Assembly (NCBI GenBank): GCA_963798775.1
Contig: CAWCUK010000003.1
Coordinates: forward strand, 558,001-622,000
Origin: CAWCUK01 sp963798775
GTDB taxonomy: Bacteria > Bacteroidota > Ignavibacteria > Ignavibacteriales > Ignavibacteriaceae
Reading direction: 5' to 3'
DNA length: 64,000 bases
The notes beneath the pieces were generated by a model. The model saw only the letters and a list, made by a program, of their open reading frames with translations. It had not been told where the DNA came from and did not search any database. Position 1 is the stretch's first letter. Each line of letters begins with the position of its first letter. Shown here piece after piece: positions 54,088 through 63,998 of the stretch. Both the position numbers and the translations under genes were made by a program.

Positions 54088-54648
54088 GATAAAAATTATT
54101 TCTTGTTATCATTAAAGTTACAGATTTAATAGTAAGACTTTTGATAAAAAAAGACTATAGATTTTAGTCGTTAAATATAATTTTTTGTTCCGGGCTCAAA
54201 TATTACTTATGATGATATCTCCCAAAATCCTTCCAAGAAGCCCTGTAAAGGAATAAGATTAAAAACAATATGATTTGGCACAGCATCAATAACCGGAAAA
54301 TATGGAATTCGCGGAATAAAGTTGCTACCACAGAACAAAGTTATAAAGTTGATAAAATTACACAAGGGAAACCTCACATTGGGACGCGGAATAATTTAAA
54401 TTTTTAAGACTCGAACCTTTAATATAACATGTACAAACTTTTCATTTATCAATATTAATCTACCAGATGATATATTTTTATTTCGGAACTAAAGTTACAA
54501 GTAAAATAAAATCTCAGTACTTGAATTCTAATATTCTTAAATTAATCTCATTGATGATATAATTCTAATAAAGTCCCAAAAAATAACATCGGGAATTTAA
54601 TTTTACAGAGAAATAATTGTCTATTTAAAATTTAAAACGAGGCGATTT
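54088..54648. other. Gap of 560 bases
   Basis: Some coding-like strings occur (for example LHKGNLTLGRGII near 54361-54401), but no frame has a start and a sensible length. It separates two divergent units and presumably holds both promoters. Confidence 0.4.
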
Positions 54649-55776
54649 ATGAAACAGGTTCAATATATTTTCATATTAATTTTTTCAGTTACTTTTATAA
54701 TCCCTGGATTTTCTTTACCACGTTTTGCTTTGCGGCAGGGGAGTCTTTGTATAGATTGCCATATTAATCCCACCGGCGGAATAATGAGAAGTAAAGGCGG
54801 CTGGAAATATGGTATGGAAATTTTACCGCTTTATTCTCCGCGGGATAAAGAATTTACAACAAGTAATAAAATTGCCGATAATATTGAATTTGGTTTAGAT
54901 TATAGAACTCAATACGTGTACTCTCAACAATTTAAAAAAGCCGCTTTCCAGAAAATGGAGGGGGCCGCGTATCTTAATGTTGAATTAACTAAAAATGTTG
55001 ATGTATTAGCCGATTATGATTTTATAAACCAGATATGGCACGCATACGGTATTGCTAATGTTTTGCCCGGTAAAGGTTATATAAAAGCCGGTTCTTTTGT
55101 GCCCAATTACGGATTAAAGATAGATGACCACTCTGCCTATACCAGAGGGGGTGATTTGGGTTATTTATTTTCTACCGGCCAAAACCAAGGATTAATATTT
55201 GATCCGCGGTTTGATGTTACAGGGGTAGAGTTAGGATTTAATTTGTCGGACTATACATTATTAACGGCAAGTGTGGGAAGTTCAACTAATTCCTTAAATT
55301 TTGATACAAGTCCGGTTTATACAATAAGTTTGCAAGCCTCCCCGGTAATAGCCAATACGGTATCAACCTTACTGGGAGCATCTTATATGACATTTAAGGG
55401 TCCACTTAATTATCCTCCATTTCCTATATTTTCAAGAGTTAATATGTACGGGGGTTATATTGGATTCGGTTTTAGTGATTTTACATTCTTAAGTGAATAT
55501 GATATTGCAGCCGATTTTGAAGAAACAGGAATAAATTCTGCCGCTATGCTGCTTAAACTTTCCTATAGATTTACTAAGGGAGTAGAAGGTATAATCCGTT
55601 ATGATCGTTTTGATTTTAATAGAAGTAATAGTATGAATAGAGTTTCAAGAATAATAGCCGGAGTTGAATTCTTTCCGTACAGCTTTGTAGAAATCCGGCC
55701 ACAATATAGATTTCAGATTGAAAATCCTAACGTTAAAAATGATTCATTTATAATTCAGTTTCATTTTTTTTATTAG
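54649..55776 (+). CDS. Outer-membrane beta-barrel protein with an N-terminal heme-c motif (CIDCH)
   Basis: The 375-residue protein has a signal peptide (about 1-23). Immediately after it comes a short segment with CIDCHINPTGG, a c-type heme attachment site (CxxCH). The rest looks like an outer-membrane porin of about 14-16 strands, rich in alternating aromatic residues, ending in the aromatic FIIQFHFFY. A single heme at the mouth of a barrel would suit an electron conduit. The porin part and CxxCH are seen; the role is inference. The gene stands alone. Confidence 0.7.
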   Translation: MKQVQYIFILIFSVTFIIPGFSLPRFALRQGSLCIDCHINPTGGIMRSKGGWKYGMEILPLYSPRDKEFTTSNKIADNIEFGLDYRTQYVYSQQFKKAAFQKMEGAAYLNVELTKNVDVLADYDFINQIWHAYGIANVLPGKGYIKAGSFVPNYGLKIDDHSAYTRGGDLGYLFSTGQNQGLIFDPRFDVTGVELGFNLSDYTLLTASVGSSTNSLNFDTSPVYTISLQASPVIANTVSTLLGASYMTFKGPLNYPPFPIFSRVNMYGGYIGFGFSDFTFLSEYDIAADFEETGINSAAMLLKLSYRFTKGVEGIIRYDRFDFNRSNSMNRVSRIIAGVEFFPYSFVEIRPQYRFQIENPNVKNDSFIIQFHFFY

Positions 55777-55922
55777 TAAACAATCAAATTTAATTCAGAA
55801 ATATTTTTTCGGCGATATCATTATTAAGCGCTTTCGTTTAAAAAAGGTTTTACCTGTTCTCCATTTAAAATTCATTAGTTGGGAAAAGGATGTTATTTAT
55901 TATTTTAATTAAATTTTAAACA

Positions 55923-56471
55923 ATGGATTTTCAACTCGAAAATATAAAGACTAAACGACTTCATATTCGAGAACTTGAATTTTCTGATATTCAAGCCGTT
56001 TTTGAAATATTTTCAAATCCTGAGGTGATTCGATATTGGGGTTCTCCACAAATGACAGAAATTTCCCAAGCGGAAAATTTTGTAGAAGAAACACACGCAG
56101 GATTTCAAAATTTAAAATTACTTGAGTGGGGGATTATCGAAAATAAAACTGATCGGTTAATAGGAACTTGCGCTTATTCATCGTGGGATAGGACTAATAA
56201 AAGAGCCGAGATAGGATTTGCTCTAAATAGAGAATTTTGGGGCAATGGAATGATGAAGGAATTGCTTTCCGCTTTTATTCCTTTTGGCTTCGGTAAATTA
56301 GAACTACATCGCATTGAAGCTGATGTTGATCCTCGTAATACGGCTTCAATAAAATTACTTGAATTTTTTGGATTTAAAAGAGAGGGTTATTTACGAGAAC
56401 GGTATCATCTTAATAATGAAATTCAAGATTCTATTTTTTATGCACTTTTAAAAAGAGAATATAATAAGTAG
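55923..56471 (+). CDS. GNAT acetyltransferase, RimJ/RimL type
   Basis: The 182-residue protein opens TKRLHIRELEFSDIQAVFEI. It has the acetyl-CoA region AEIGFALNREFWGNGMMKEL and the C-terminal RIEADVDPRNTASIKLLEFF, with FGFKREGYLRERY. This is the standard RimJ/RimL layout. Substrates of these enzymes include ribosomal protein N-termini and many small molecules; which one is not visible. No ribosome binding site is obvious. Confidence 0.9.
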   Translation: MDFQLENIKTKRLHIRELEFSDIQAVFEIFSNPEVIRYWGSPQMTEISQAENFVEETHAGFQNLKLLEWGIIENKTDRLIGTCAYSSWDRTNKRAEIGFALNREFWGNGMMKELLSAFIPFGFGKLELHRIEADVDPRNTASIKLLEFFGFKREGYLRERYHLNNEIQDSIFYALLKREYNK

Positions 56472-56671
56472 AGCCGTCCAATCTTCGCAAAAAATTTTAT
56501 ACGGGCTGAATTTTTCGATCGAAAAAATTAATTAAGCTTCATATAAGATCTCTTATAAAAACGGGAAAAAATAAGGAATTACCAAGGTCATTATCCTAAA
56601 TATTAATATTCTGTGACATTTTGTAAAAATTATACCCTTAATTTTTAGTATAATATTAAAAAAGGAAATAT

Positions 56672-57052
56672 ATGAAAGCACCGAGAGTATTAGTCGCGGA
56701 AGATGAAGCGATTATCGCATTAGACCTGCAGAAAACTTTAAAAAAATGGGGTTATAATGTAGAAGCCACCTTCAAAAAGGGTGAAGATTTATTGAAGTTT
56801 GCACAAGCAGATGATCCGGAAATATTAATAATGGATATTTTTTTGGCAGGACATCTTGATGGAATAAGCACTGCCAGAGAAGTATTAAAAACCAATAAAG
56901 TTCCGGTAATTTTTATGACAGGCGCTGCTCAACCTCAATATGCTAAAAATATTGATATCGGCGGGAAATATGAATATTTACAAAAACCCGTTTCTAAAGA
57001 AAAATTGAAAAACGCTTTGAATAAACTTTGCCCGAGGACAAATATTGAATAA
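56672..57052 (+). CDS. Stand-alone receiver-domain response regulator
   Basis: The 126-residue protein is a single receiver domain: acidic pair Asp11/Glu12, phospho-acceptor Asp55 (LIMDIFLAG), Thr83 (FMTGAA) and Lys105 (LQKPVS). No output domain follows, so it works by protein contacts, as CheY or as a phosphorelay part. Orphan kinases in this window (20538 and 59580) are possible partners. AAAGGAAA precedes the start. Confidence 0.92.
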   Translation: MKAPRVLVAEDEAIIALDLQKTLKKWGYNVEATFKKGEDLLKFAQADDPEILIMDIFLAGHLDGISTAREVLKTNKVPVIFMTGAAQPQYAKNIDIGGKYEYLQKPVSKEKLKNALNKLCPRTNIE

Positions 57053-57135
57053 AAATTAAACTCCGTTTACTTATTAAAAAATTCATCAATAAAGACAGTC
57101 TTAACAATCCATTCTTTTTTTTAACAGTATTTTAT

Positions 57136-58103
57136 ATGATTAACATCGGATTCAATAAAAAGAAAATAAAAACTATAAATATTTACAATTTTATTAAAAC
57201 CGCGGTGCTTATTTTACTTTTTATATTTCCGTTAGCCGCACAAGAAGACACAACTAATGTTGCATCCCAAAATCCATCTCCCATGGTAGAATATACCAGA
57301 TCTCACGAAAGAATAATGCAAACGGATTTTCCCGGCTTTGTTGATACCATAAATAATGTGTTTAAAAAACCCATTATAATTTTTATCCCGCAAAAGTCAG
57401 TCGATAAAAAAGAATATGATCTTCTTTTGCATTTTCATGGCGAAGGTAAAAGTATAAAATATGCTGCCGAAAAGTATAATGGAAATCTAATTACGGCAGA
57501 CTTTAATTTAGGCTCGGGCTCTTCGGTATATTATCAAGCCTTTAATGATTCCTCAGTTTTTTATACTGTTCTAGACTCTGTTAAAAATATTTCCCTAAAA
57601 TTAAAACATCCTTTAAGAATAAATAAGATAATCCTAAGCGGCTTTAGCGCGGGTTATGGTGCTATTAAAAAAATATTAAGTTACAATAATATTTATAATA
57701 AAATAGACGCGGTCCTTTTGCTGGATGGATTGCATGCCGGTTATGTACCGGAAAGGAAGGTTTTATATGAAGGCGGAAATATAGATTCCTCCGCCTATAA
57801 AGTATTTTTGAAATTAGCAAAAGACGCCGCAAAAAAAGAAAGCGAAAAAAAATTCTTATTTACACACTCGGAAATTTTTCCGGGCACGTTTGTAAGCACT
57901 ACTGAATCTGCCGATTTTATGCTGAACGTTTTAAATTTAAAAGAGAAGCTGTTTTAAATTGGGGACCAATGGGGATGCAGCAATTAAGCAAAGCAGGTAA
58001 GAATCATTTTAAGATTATGGGGTTTGCCGGCAATACAGCTCCTGATCATGTAGATCATTTTCAATCGTTATACTATTTTCTCAACAAATTAATGGCTTTG
58101 TAG
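57136..58103 (+). pseudogene. Secreted alpha/beta-hydrolase with a frameshift before the catalytic His
   Basis: The first frame (57136-57957) has a signal peptide (ending LFIFPLAAQ), an HFHGEG oxyanion strand and the nucleophile elbow GFSAG (Ser in ILSGFSAGYGAI). It stops after NLKEKLF. The next bases in another frame read NWGPMGMQQLSKAGKNHFKI and then TAPDHVDHFQSLYYFLNKLM, ending at 58103. The latter contains the expected catalytic His. Adding one A to TTAAAAGAG near 57940 joins the two as KREAVLNWGPM. It is therefore a recent pseudogene or a sequencing error. Confidence 0.75.
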
Positions 58104-58423
58104 ATTTTGCAGTGGGAGAAATTTTGCATAAACAAAGAAGGGAGTACCGCATGAAATTTTTAGTGCAAAATAATTAAGAAATGACTATTAAATTACAAGA
58201 CGGAAATGAATATAAAGATGATGATAAAAAAAATAATTTATTGGGAAAAGTAGTCGAATGGCAGTTGGTTAATGTATTATGATATGTGGAATTCAAGTGT
58301 ATCACGGCATACGGAAAATAAATAAAAAATGATAGCCTGCTTAGGCAGCTTTTTTTTAAGATATTACAACGATTCTTTCATCCTTTATCTTTATATTTTA
58401 AAAAAATTGAAAAATAATTATTT
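58104..58423. other. Gap with a 33-residue ORF of doubtful value
   Basis: A frame at about 58182-58283 reads MTIKLQDGNEYKDDDKKNNL and ends at VVEWQLVNVL. It has a weak ribosome site and looks like a remnant. A short stem followed by eight T lies near 58335-58356, too weak to call a terminator with confidence. Confidence 0.3.
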
Positions 58424-59410
58424 ATGAAGTTCATTAAAAGAATATTATTCTTCCTTTCGTTCATCCTTCTTTATTTTGTTATAAAAGAATTTCTACAACT
58501 CTACGATTATTTATTAAACATCAATGAAACTCTGGCAATAGCTGTAATAGCGATTTTAGGATTATTCATTATATATTTCGCGGTTGTTCCTATTATTCAG
58601 ATTATAAAGCTGCCGGTAGTTTACGGCCCGACAAAAGACTTATCTAAAACAGCCGCGCTTAGAGAGAAGAGAATCAAAAAATTCCGGCGGAATAAATTTT
58701 TAATCAAAAATAATTTTAATTTTGATTCAATTGATGAAAGCTCTGAAGAAAGTTATAATAAAATTATTACAACACTAAAACCGGAATGCAGTAGAATCAG
58801 AAAAAAACATATTAACCAAGTATTTTATAGCACCGCTGTTTCTCAGAATGGATTTCTGGACGCGATATTAATTTTATCTTCCGCAGTAAATATGGTAAAA
58901 GAAATTTTTTTGCTTTATCACGGCCGGGTAGGCAATAAAGAATTATTTATAATAGCTAAAAAAGTATATTATTCAATTTTAATAGGTGGAAGCGAAGGTG
59001 TAGAATACGCGACGGAAGAATTGTTCTCTAAACTGGCAACAGAATCGATAAAAAGTATTCCATTCCTAGATAAAATTTTTACTTCACTCGCCGACGGATA
59101 TGTTAACGCGGTTTTGCTTACCCGAATTTCACTCCTTACAGAAAACTATTGTTCGCTTATTTATATACAAAAAGATAGAGATCTTTACCCAAGGCCGGCA
59201 TATGTTTTTTCTACCGCGAAAAATCTTACATCCGATATATTTAAAAGTGTTAAGGAAAATCTTACAAGAATAGCGAAAGAAAAATCTGAACAAATAGTTG
59301 CAAAAACTTTTAATCCGGTTACCGTAGTACTTGATAAAAGTTTTCAATCAATTAAGAATATTAAAAATACATCGGCTGTTTCATTTTTTACCGGCAGAAT
59401 GAGAAAATAA
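58424..59410 (+). CDS. DUF697-family membrane protein
   Basis: The 328-residue protein has two N-terminal helices (about 5-28 and 36-62). A charged helical region follows, then the DUF697 domain (about 140-250) with AVSQNGFLDAILILSSAVNM and KEIFLLYHGRVGNKELFI, plus FTSLADGYVNAVLLTRISLL. Relatives include YcjF and the C-terminal part of some GTPases. No GTPase gene is adjacent. Its role is unknown, probably membrane-stress related. Confidence 0.75.
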   Translation: MKFIKRILFFLSFILLYFVIKEFLQLYDYLLNINETLAIAVIAILGLFIIYFAVVPIIQIIKLPVVYGPTKDLSKTAALREKRIKKFRRNKFLIKNNFNFDSIDESSEESYNKIITTLKPECSRIRKKHINQVFYSTAVSQNGFLDAILILSSAVNMVKEIFLLYHGRVGNKELFIIAKKVYYSILIGGSEGVEYATEELFSKLATESIKSIPFLDKIFTSLADGYVNAVLLTRISLLTENYCSLIYIQKDRDLYPRPAYVFSTAKNLTSDIFKSVKENLTRIAKEKSEQIVAKTFNPVTVVLDKSFQSIKNIKNTSAVSFFTGRMRK

Positions 59411-59579
59411 ATTTATGATTTATTAATATTTCCTTTATTAGTATTATGCATAACAAACTCTCATGGAAATTTTAAAACTTTTATAGTTTATTTATTCATA
59501 TAAAGTTATTAAATTCAATTTAATTTTAAATATGAATTTAAAGTCATTTGTATTTTGACAATTCGGACAAACGGGGAAA

Positions 59580-61901
59580 ATGAAACCTTATTTCTCACCA
59601 AAAATAATAACCATCTTTTTTGTTAGTTTAATTTTTACAGGAAAGATAAACGCCCAAGATGAATCACTCCTTCCGCAAATAGATTCTTCATCCGGGAAAT
59701 CGAAAGTAGAATTATTAAACAAATACGCAGCTTCGTTTATTAGTAAAAGGCCGCTTAAAAGGTTAAATATTTCTAGACAAGCCTTAAATGAGGCAAGAAA
59801 AATAAACTATAAAAAAGGAATAGCCGACGCACTTAACAACTGCGGTATCAGCAGCTATTACATGCATCAATATGGTGAGGCCTTAAAAAAATACAACAAA
59901 GCTTTCCCTTTATTCGTTGAGAACGGCGACTCAACCGCGATCGGCGGCATTTATAATAATATTGCCAACGTTTATCAAAAAATGGGCATAATTGACAGTT
60001 CCGAAAAGTATAATAAACTAGCACTGGCAGTAAGAGAAAAATTAAATTCATTTAGCGGAATGGCGACATCAATTACAAATTTAGGATTATTAAGTTTAAC
60101 GCGCGGAGATTATCCTGAAGCGTTAGTGCATTTTCAAAGAGCTTTAGAATTAAGAAGAAAAGAAGGAAGAGATCTTTCAATAGCTAGTTCATTAAACAGC
60201 ATCGGAGCTCTCTATTGGAAATGGGGGAATTTAAATAGCGCGTTAGAATACTATGAAAAAGCCTTAGCCTTAAATCAATCGGGTGATCATAAATATGGAA
60301 TAATAATAACAAAATTAAATATTGGATTGATTAATATTGATTTAGGAGCTTATGATTTTGCCGAAAAATATATAAACAGCGCTATTGACGAAGCCGGTAA
60401 AAATGATATGGAAAAAGGAAAAGCCAACGGATATTACTACTTGGCTATTCTTAAAAACAAACAAGTAAAATTGAAATCTTCACTTCAAATTCTTGTAAAA
60501 AGTTTTCCTTATTTTGAAAAAATTAATGATTACAGCGCGCTGTCAAAATTATATACGCTGAAGGCCCAAAATCATTTAGGATTGAAGAACATTTCCGCGG
60601 CAGAAAAATCTGTAAAAATGGCTCTTGAAGAAGCTTATAAAGTTGACGATTCATCTCTAGTTGCAGCGGCACTACAAGTAATAAGCGAAATTGAATTACG
60701 AAAAAATAATTTCAAAGGTGCCTTACTTACTACCGCAAAAAGTTTAGAAATTAATAAGCATAAACATCATCTGGAAAAGGAACTTGAGGATTATAAACAG
60801 CTAACAAAAATACAATTGAAAATGGGTGATTATAAAAGCGCTGTTAAAAGCATGGAATTGTATAACGCGTTAAACGATAGTTTGTTCAATAAAAAATTAT
60901 CCGGAAATATTGCCAATTGGCGCGTAAAGTTTGAAACTGCTAAAAAAGAAAATCAAATTTTAAAATTAAATAAAGAAAACGCTTTTCATCTTTCGGAATT
61001 ATCAAAACAGAAAACGCTGCGAAATTTATTTATTGCCGTATCAATTTTAGGAGTAAGTCTCTTAATCATATTATATTATTTCTATTCTCACCACAAGAAA
61101 ACGAACAAATTAATTAGCGGTAAAAACATTCAACTGGATGAACTTAATAGTTGTTTAGAAGAACAAAATAAACAACTTGTAAAAACAAATAATACCAAAG
61201 ATAAATTATTCTCCATTATCGCGCATGATCTGAAAGGGCCGTTTAATAGTCTTTTAGGTTTTACACAAATGCTTGATGAAGATATGAAGAAATTAAGTGA
61301 CGAAGAAATTATTCAGATTACTAAATATATACATGAAGCATCCAATAGATTATTTAAATTGACAAAAAATTTATTAGATTGGGCGCGGCTGCAGATAGAC
61401 GCAATAAATCCAAAACCGGAGAAATTAAATGTTGAACATTTTATAACTGAATTTATGGAAACTATTAAACCGGCGGCATCGGAAAAAGGAATTTCATTAA
61501 ATATTAAAATTGATGATGAAGTTTCGGTCTACACAGATCCGCAAATCTTGGATACGGTTTTAAGAAATTTGATAGCCAATTCTATAAAGTACACAAACAA
61601 CGGCGGAATTGTTAATCTTATAGTTAATTCCGGAAAAGATAAAACTATTTTTATTGTTAAAGATAACGGAGTTGGAATCGAACCGAATAATTTAAGACAA
61701 ATTTTTAACGAAGAAGAATTTTATTCAACAAACGGAACAGAGGGAGAAAAAGGGACGGGACTCGGACTTAAAATTTGTAAAGAATTAATAGAGATGAGCG
61801 GAGGCCGGCTTAAAGGAGAAAGTAAGTTAGGAGACGGTACAGAATTTTCGTTTACTTTGCCAACTTCACATCAGGCAGTTGTGCAGCCTCAAATAGTTTA
61901 A
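59580..61901 (+). CDS. TPR-containing sensor histidine kinase
   Basis: The 773-residue protein has a signal sequence (1-25), then about eight TPR units in the periplasm (about 55-420, e.g. GNLNSALEYYEKALALNQSG). A membrane helix follows (about 481-501), then a coiled coil (LDELNSCLEEQNKQLVKTNN). The HisKA domain has His549 (SIIAHDLKGPFN). The HATPase domain has NSIKYTNNGG, DNGVGIEPN and GTGLGLKICKEL. It is an orphan kinase; the nearest receiver is 2.5 kb upstream. Typical TPR-kinases of this group respond to surface or cell-envelope signals. Confidence 0.9.
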   Translation: MKPYFSPKIITIFFVSLIFTGKINAQDESLLPQIDSSSGKSKVELLNKYAASFISKRPLKRLNISRQALNEARKINYKKGIADALNNCGISSYYMHQYGEALKKYNKAFPLFVENGDSTAIGGIYNNIANVYQKMGIIDSSEKYNKLALAVREKLNSFSGMATSITNLGLLSLTRGDYPEALVHFQRALELRRKEGRDLSIASSLNSIGALYWKWGNLNSALEYYEKALALNQSGDHKYGIIITKLNIGLINIDLGAYDFAEKYINSAIDEAGKNDMEKGKANGYYYLAILKNKQVKLKSSLQILVKSFPYFEKINDYSALSKLYTLKAQNHLGLKNISAAEKSVKMALEEAYKVDDSSLVAAALQVISEIELRKNNFKGALLTTAKSLEINKHKHHLEKELEDYKQLTKIQLKMGDYKSAVKSMELYNALNDSLFNKKLSGNIANWRVKFETAKKENQILKLNKENAFHLSELSKQKTLRNLFIAVSILGVSLLIILYYFYSHHKKTNKLISGKNIQLDELNSCLEEQNKQLVKTNNTKDKLFSIIAHDLKGPFNSLLGFTQMLDEDMKKLSDEEIIQITKYIHEASNRLFKLTKNLLDWARLQIDAINPKPEKLNVEHFITEFMETIKPAASEKGISLNIKIDDEVSVYTDPQILDTVLRNLIANSIKYTNNGGIVNLIVNSGKDKTIFIVKDNGVGIEPNNLRQIFNEEEFYSTNGTEGEKGTGLGLKICKELIEMSGGRLKGESKLGDGTEFSFTLPTSHQAVVQPQIV

Positions 61902-62123
61902 CTTTTAAAATAAAGTACTAAAAATTGCTTTGGTTTATTCTCTTAAAACTAAATACTTATTTTAAATTTTCCGGTGAAAATAAGTTACCTGCTAATCTGA
62001 TTTGATTAAAACTATAGGAAAAATATGATAATAAATTGTAAAATCAATCATTATAACATAATTAAAAAATTATTAGCTTTTAATAAATTTATTGATTTTA
62101 TAGAAAAACAAGTTTAATAATTT

Positions 62124-63029
62124 ATGTCACATTCACATAATCATTCACACGGTCATACGCCATCCAACTATAATAAAGCCTTTGCGGTAGGAATATCTTT
62201 AAATATAGTTTACGTAATTGTGGAAGTTATTTACGGATTGATTGTAAATTCAATGGCGCTTTTAGCTGACGCGGGACATAACCTAAGCGATGTTTTAGGA
62301 TTACTTCTTGCTTGGGGGGCGGCATATTTAGCCAAAACCGCCGCTACAAGTAAACGGACTTACGGACTCAGAAAATCTACAATTCTGGCTGCTTTTTTTA
62401 ACGCGATTATTTTACTTATAGCGGTCGGTGCTATTTCGGTTGAATCAATAAGAAAGATTATTAATCCTGAACCAATCGGCGGAACCACAATGATGATTGT
62501 AGCGGGAATAGGCGTAGTTATAAATACCATAACCGCTCTGTTTTTTATGAAAGGAAGGCAATCAGATATAAATATAAAAGGCGCGTTTCTTCATATGGCT
62601 GCCGACGCAGCCGTATCGTTAGGAGTAGTTGCCGCCGGTTTTTTAATAAATTTAACAGGCTTTTTTCTTCTCGATCCGATTATAAGTCTTGTTATTGTTA
62701 TTGTAATTACTTTCGGTACGTGGGGACTCCTGCGGGATTCATTTCATCTTTCGATGGACGCGGTTCCGAGAGATATAAATTTTAACGAAGTGATGAATTT
62801 TATGGAAGCGCTTAAGGGAGTTGAAGAAGTACATGATTTGCATATTTGGGCAATGAGCACTACAGAAACCGCTCTAACCGCGCATCTGGTAATTCCGCAT
62901 CAAGAGAATGATGATAAATTTTTAAGCAAAGTTTGTAAGGAGCTAAATCAGAAATTCGGCATCGGACATTCAACAATACAAATTGAAAAAACGGCGCAGA
63001 GTTCTAATTGCGAAAATGAAAATATTTAA
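62124..63029 (+). CDS. CDF-family metal exporter (CzcD-like)
   Basis: The 301-residue protein begins with a His tail (HSHNHSHGH). Six helices follow, with the two metal-site motifs LADAGHNLSD (Asp49, His52, Asp56) and HMAADAAVSLG (HxxxD). The cytoplasmic C-terminal domain contains VEEVHDLHIWAMSTTETALT. It exports Zn2+, possibly Cd2+ or Co2+, against protons from the cytoplasm. It complements the RND pump in the same window, and a decayed relative lies at 43388-43609. Confidence 0.93.
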   Translation: MSHSHNHSHGHTPSNYNKAFAVGISLNIVYVIVEVIYGLIVNSMALLADAGHNLSDVLGLLLAWGAAYLAKTAATSKRTYGLRKSTILAAFFNAIILLIAVGAISVESIRKIINPEPIGGTTMMIVAGIGVVINTITALFFMKGRQSDINIKGAFLHMAADAAVSLGVVAAGFLINLTGFFLLDPIISLVIVIVITFGTWGLLRDSFHLSMDAVPRDINFNEVMNFMEALKGVEEVHDLHIWAMSTTETALTAHLVIPHQENDDKFLSKVCKELNQKFGIGHSTIQIEKTAQSSNCENENI

Positions 63030-63137
63030 TATAAGTTTTGGAATATTTAATTTATTAAAGTGAACCGGGATTCTAATTATTTCTCATTAGGATAAGACTG
63101 AAGGGAAAAAATATAAGCTCAAAAATTAAGGGGATAG

Positions 63138-63998
63138 ATGAAAACTTTAAAAATTCTATTTCTAATAATTGTTTTCTACGCGGAAGTTTTTTGTCAATCT
63201 ACTCTCGAAAAAATTCAAAATTTAAATTTAGAAAATTCTATAGATACTATTTCCATATACTTCTCCAGCGGCGCGGGCCGACAAGCGGATAGTGTAAAAT
63301 CAATGCTGATAAAATCTTCATCTTTTTACGAAACAAAATTTAATGTAGAAGAAAAAATTTCACTTGCTGTTTTAAACAAAACGGATTGGGAAAAAATAAC
63401 TTCCATTCCATATGGACTTCCGTTTGTTTCAGGTCCTCCTTTTATAGTCTGTATTCCCGCAGATTTAAATAATTCTTTAGCCGAATGTATTAAACGTTCA
63501 GTAGTTAAAAGAAAAATTGATAAAAAACTAAAATTGACGGCTGATGAAATAGTTAGAGAATTTATTGACATGATTGGTTTTCATGAACTTGGGCATGTTT
63601 ATTCAAAAGCATACAGAATTAAAATTCCGAATAAATGGCTTGATGAATTTACAGCTACATATTTTGCTTATATATTTCTTGCTAAAAATTATAGCCGGCA
63701 AAGTAAAATATGGAAAGAAGTTTGCGATGTTTTAGTAGAAGAAACACCTCATAAAAAAAGTTCAATAGAAGATTTTGAAAAATTATATGTAAAAGTAGGT
63801 GTTGAAAATTATGCATGGTATCAAGCGGTATTTCAGTTAAGAGCTGTTGAAGTTTATCAAAACTCGGGCATAGAATTTATATCTAGATTTAAAAAACATA
63901 AATGGCTTTCCGATGATGAAAATTTTTATATTAAAGAAGCGGAAAATGTGGCGCCCGGTTTTATAAGATGGGCAACAAAGTATAAATTAATTGACTGA
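63138..63998 (+). CDS. Secreted HELGH metallopeptidase-like protein
   Basis: The 286-residue protein has a signal peptide (about 1-20, ending AEVFCQ). A zinc-binding helix follows, FHELGHVYSKAYRI (HExxH). WLDEFTATYFAY lies about 25 residues later, providing the probable third ligand Glu, as in gluzincin-type peptidases. The length is short for a full peptidase family. I know no named family. AAGGGGATAG precedes the ATG. The window ends just after the stop codon. Confidence 0.65.
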   Translation: MKTLKILFLIIVFYAEVFCQSTLEKIQNLNLENSIDTISIYFSSGAGRQADSVKSMLIKSSSFYETKFNVEEKISLAVLNKTDWEKITSIPYGLPFVSGPPFIVCIPADLNNSLAECIKRSVVKRKIDKKLKLTADEIVREFIDMIGFHELGHVYSKAYRIKIPNKWLDEFTATYFAYIFLAKNYSRQSKIWKEVCDVLVEETPHKKSSIEDFEKLYVKVGVENYAWYQAVFQLRAVEVYQNSGIEFISRFKKHKWLSDDENFYIKEAENVAPGFIRWATKYKLID

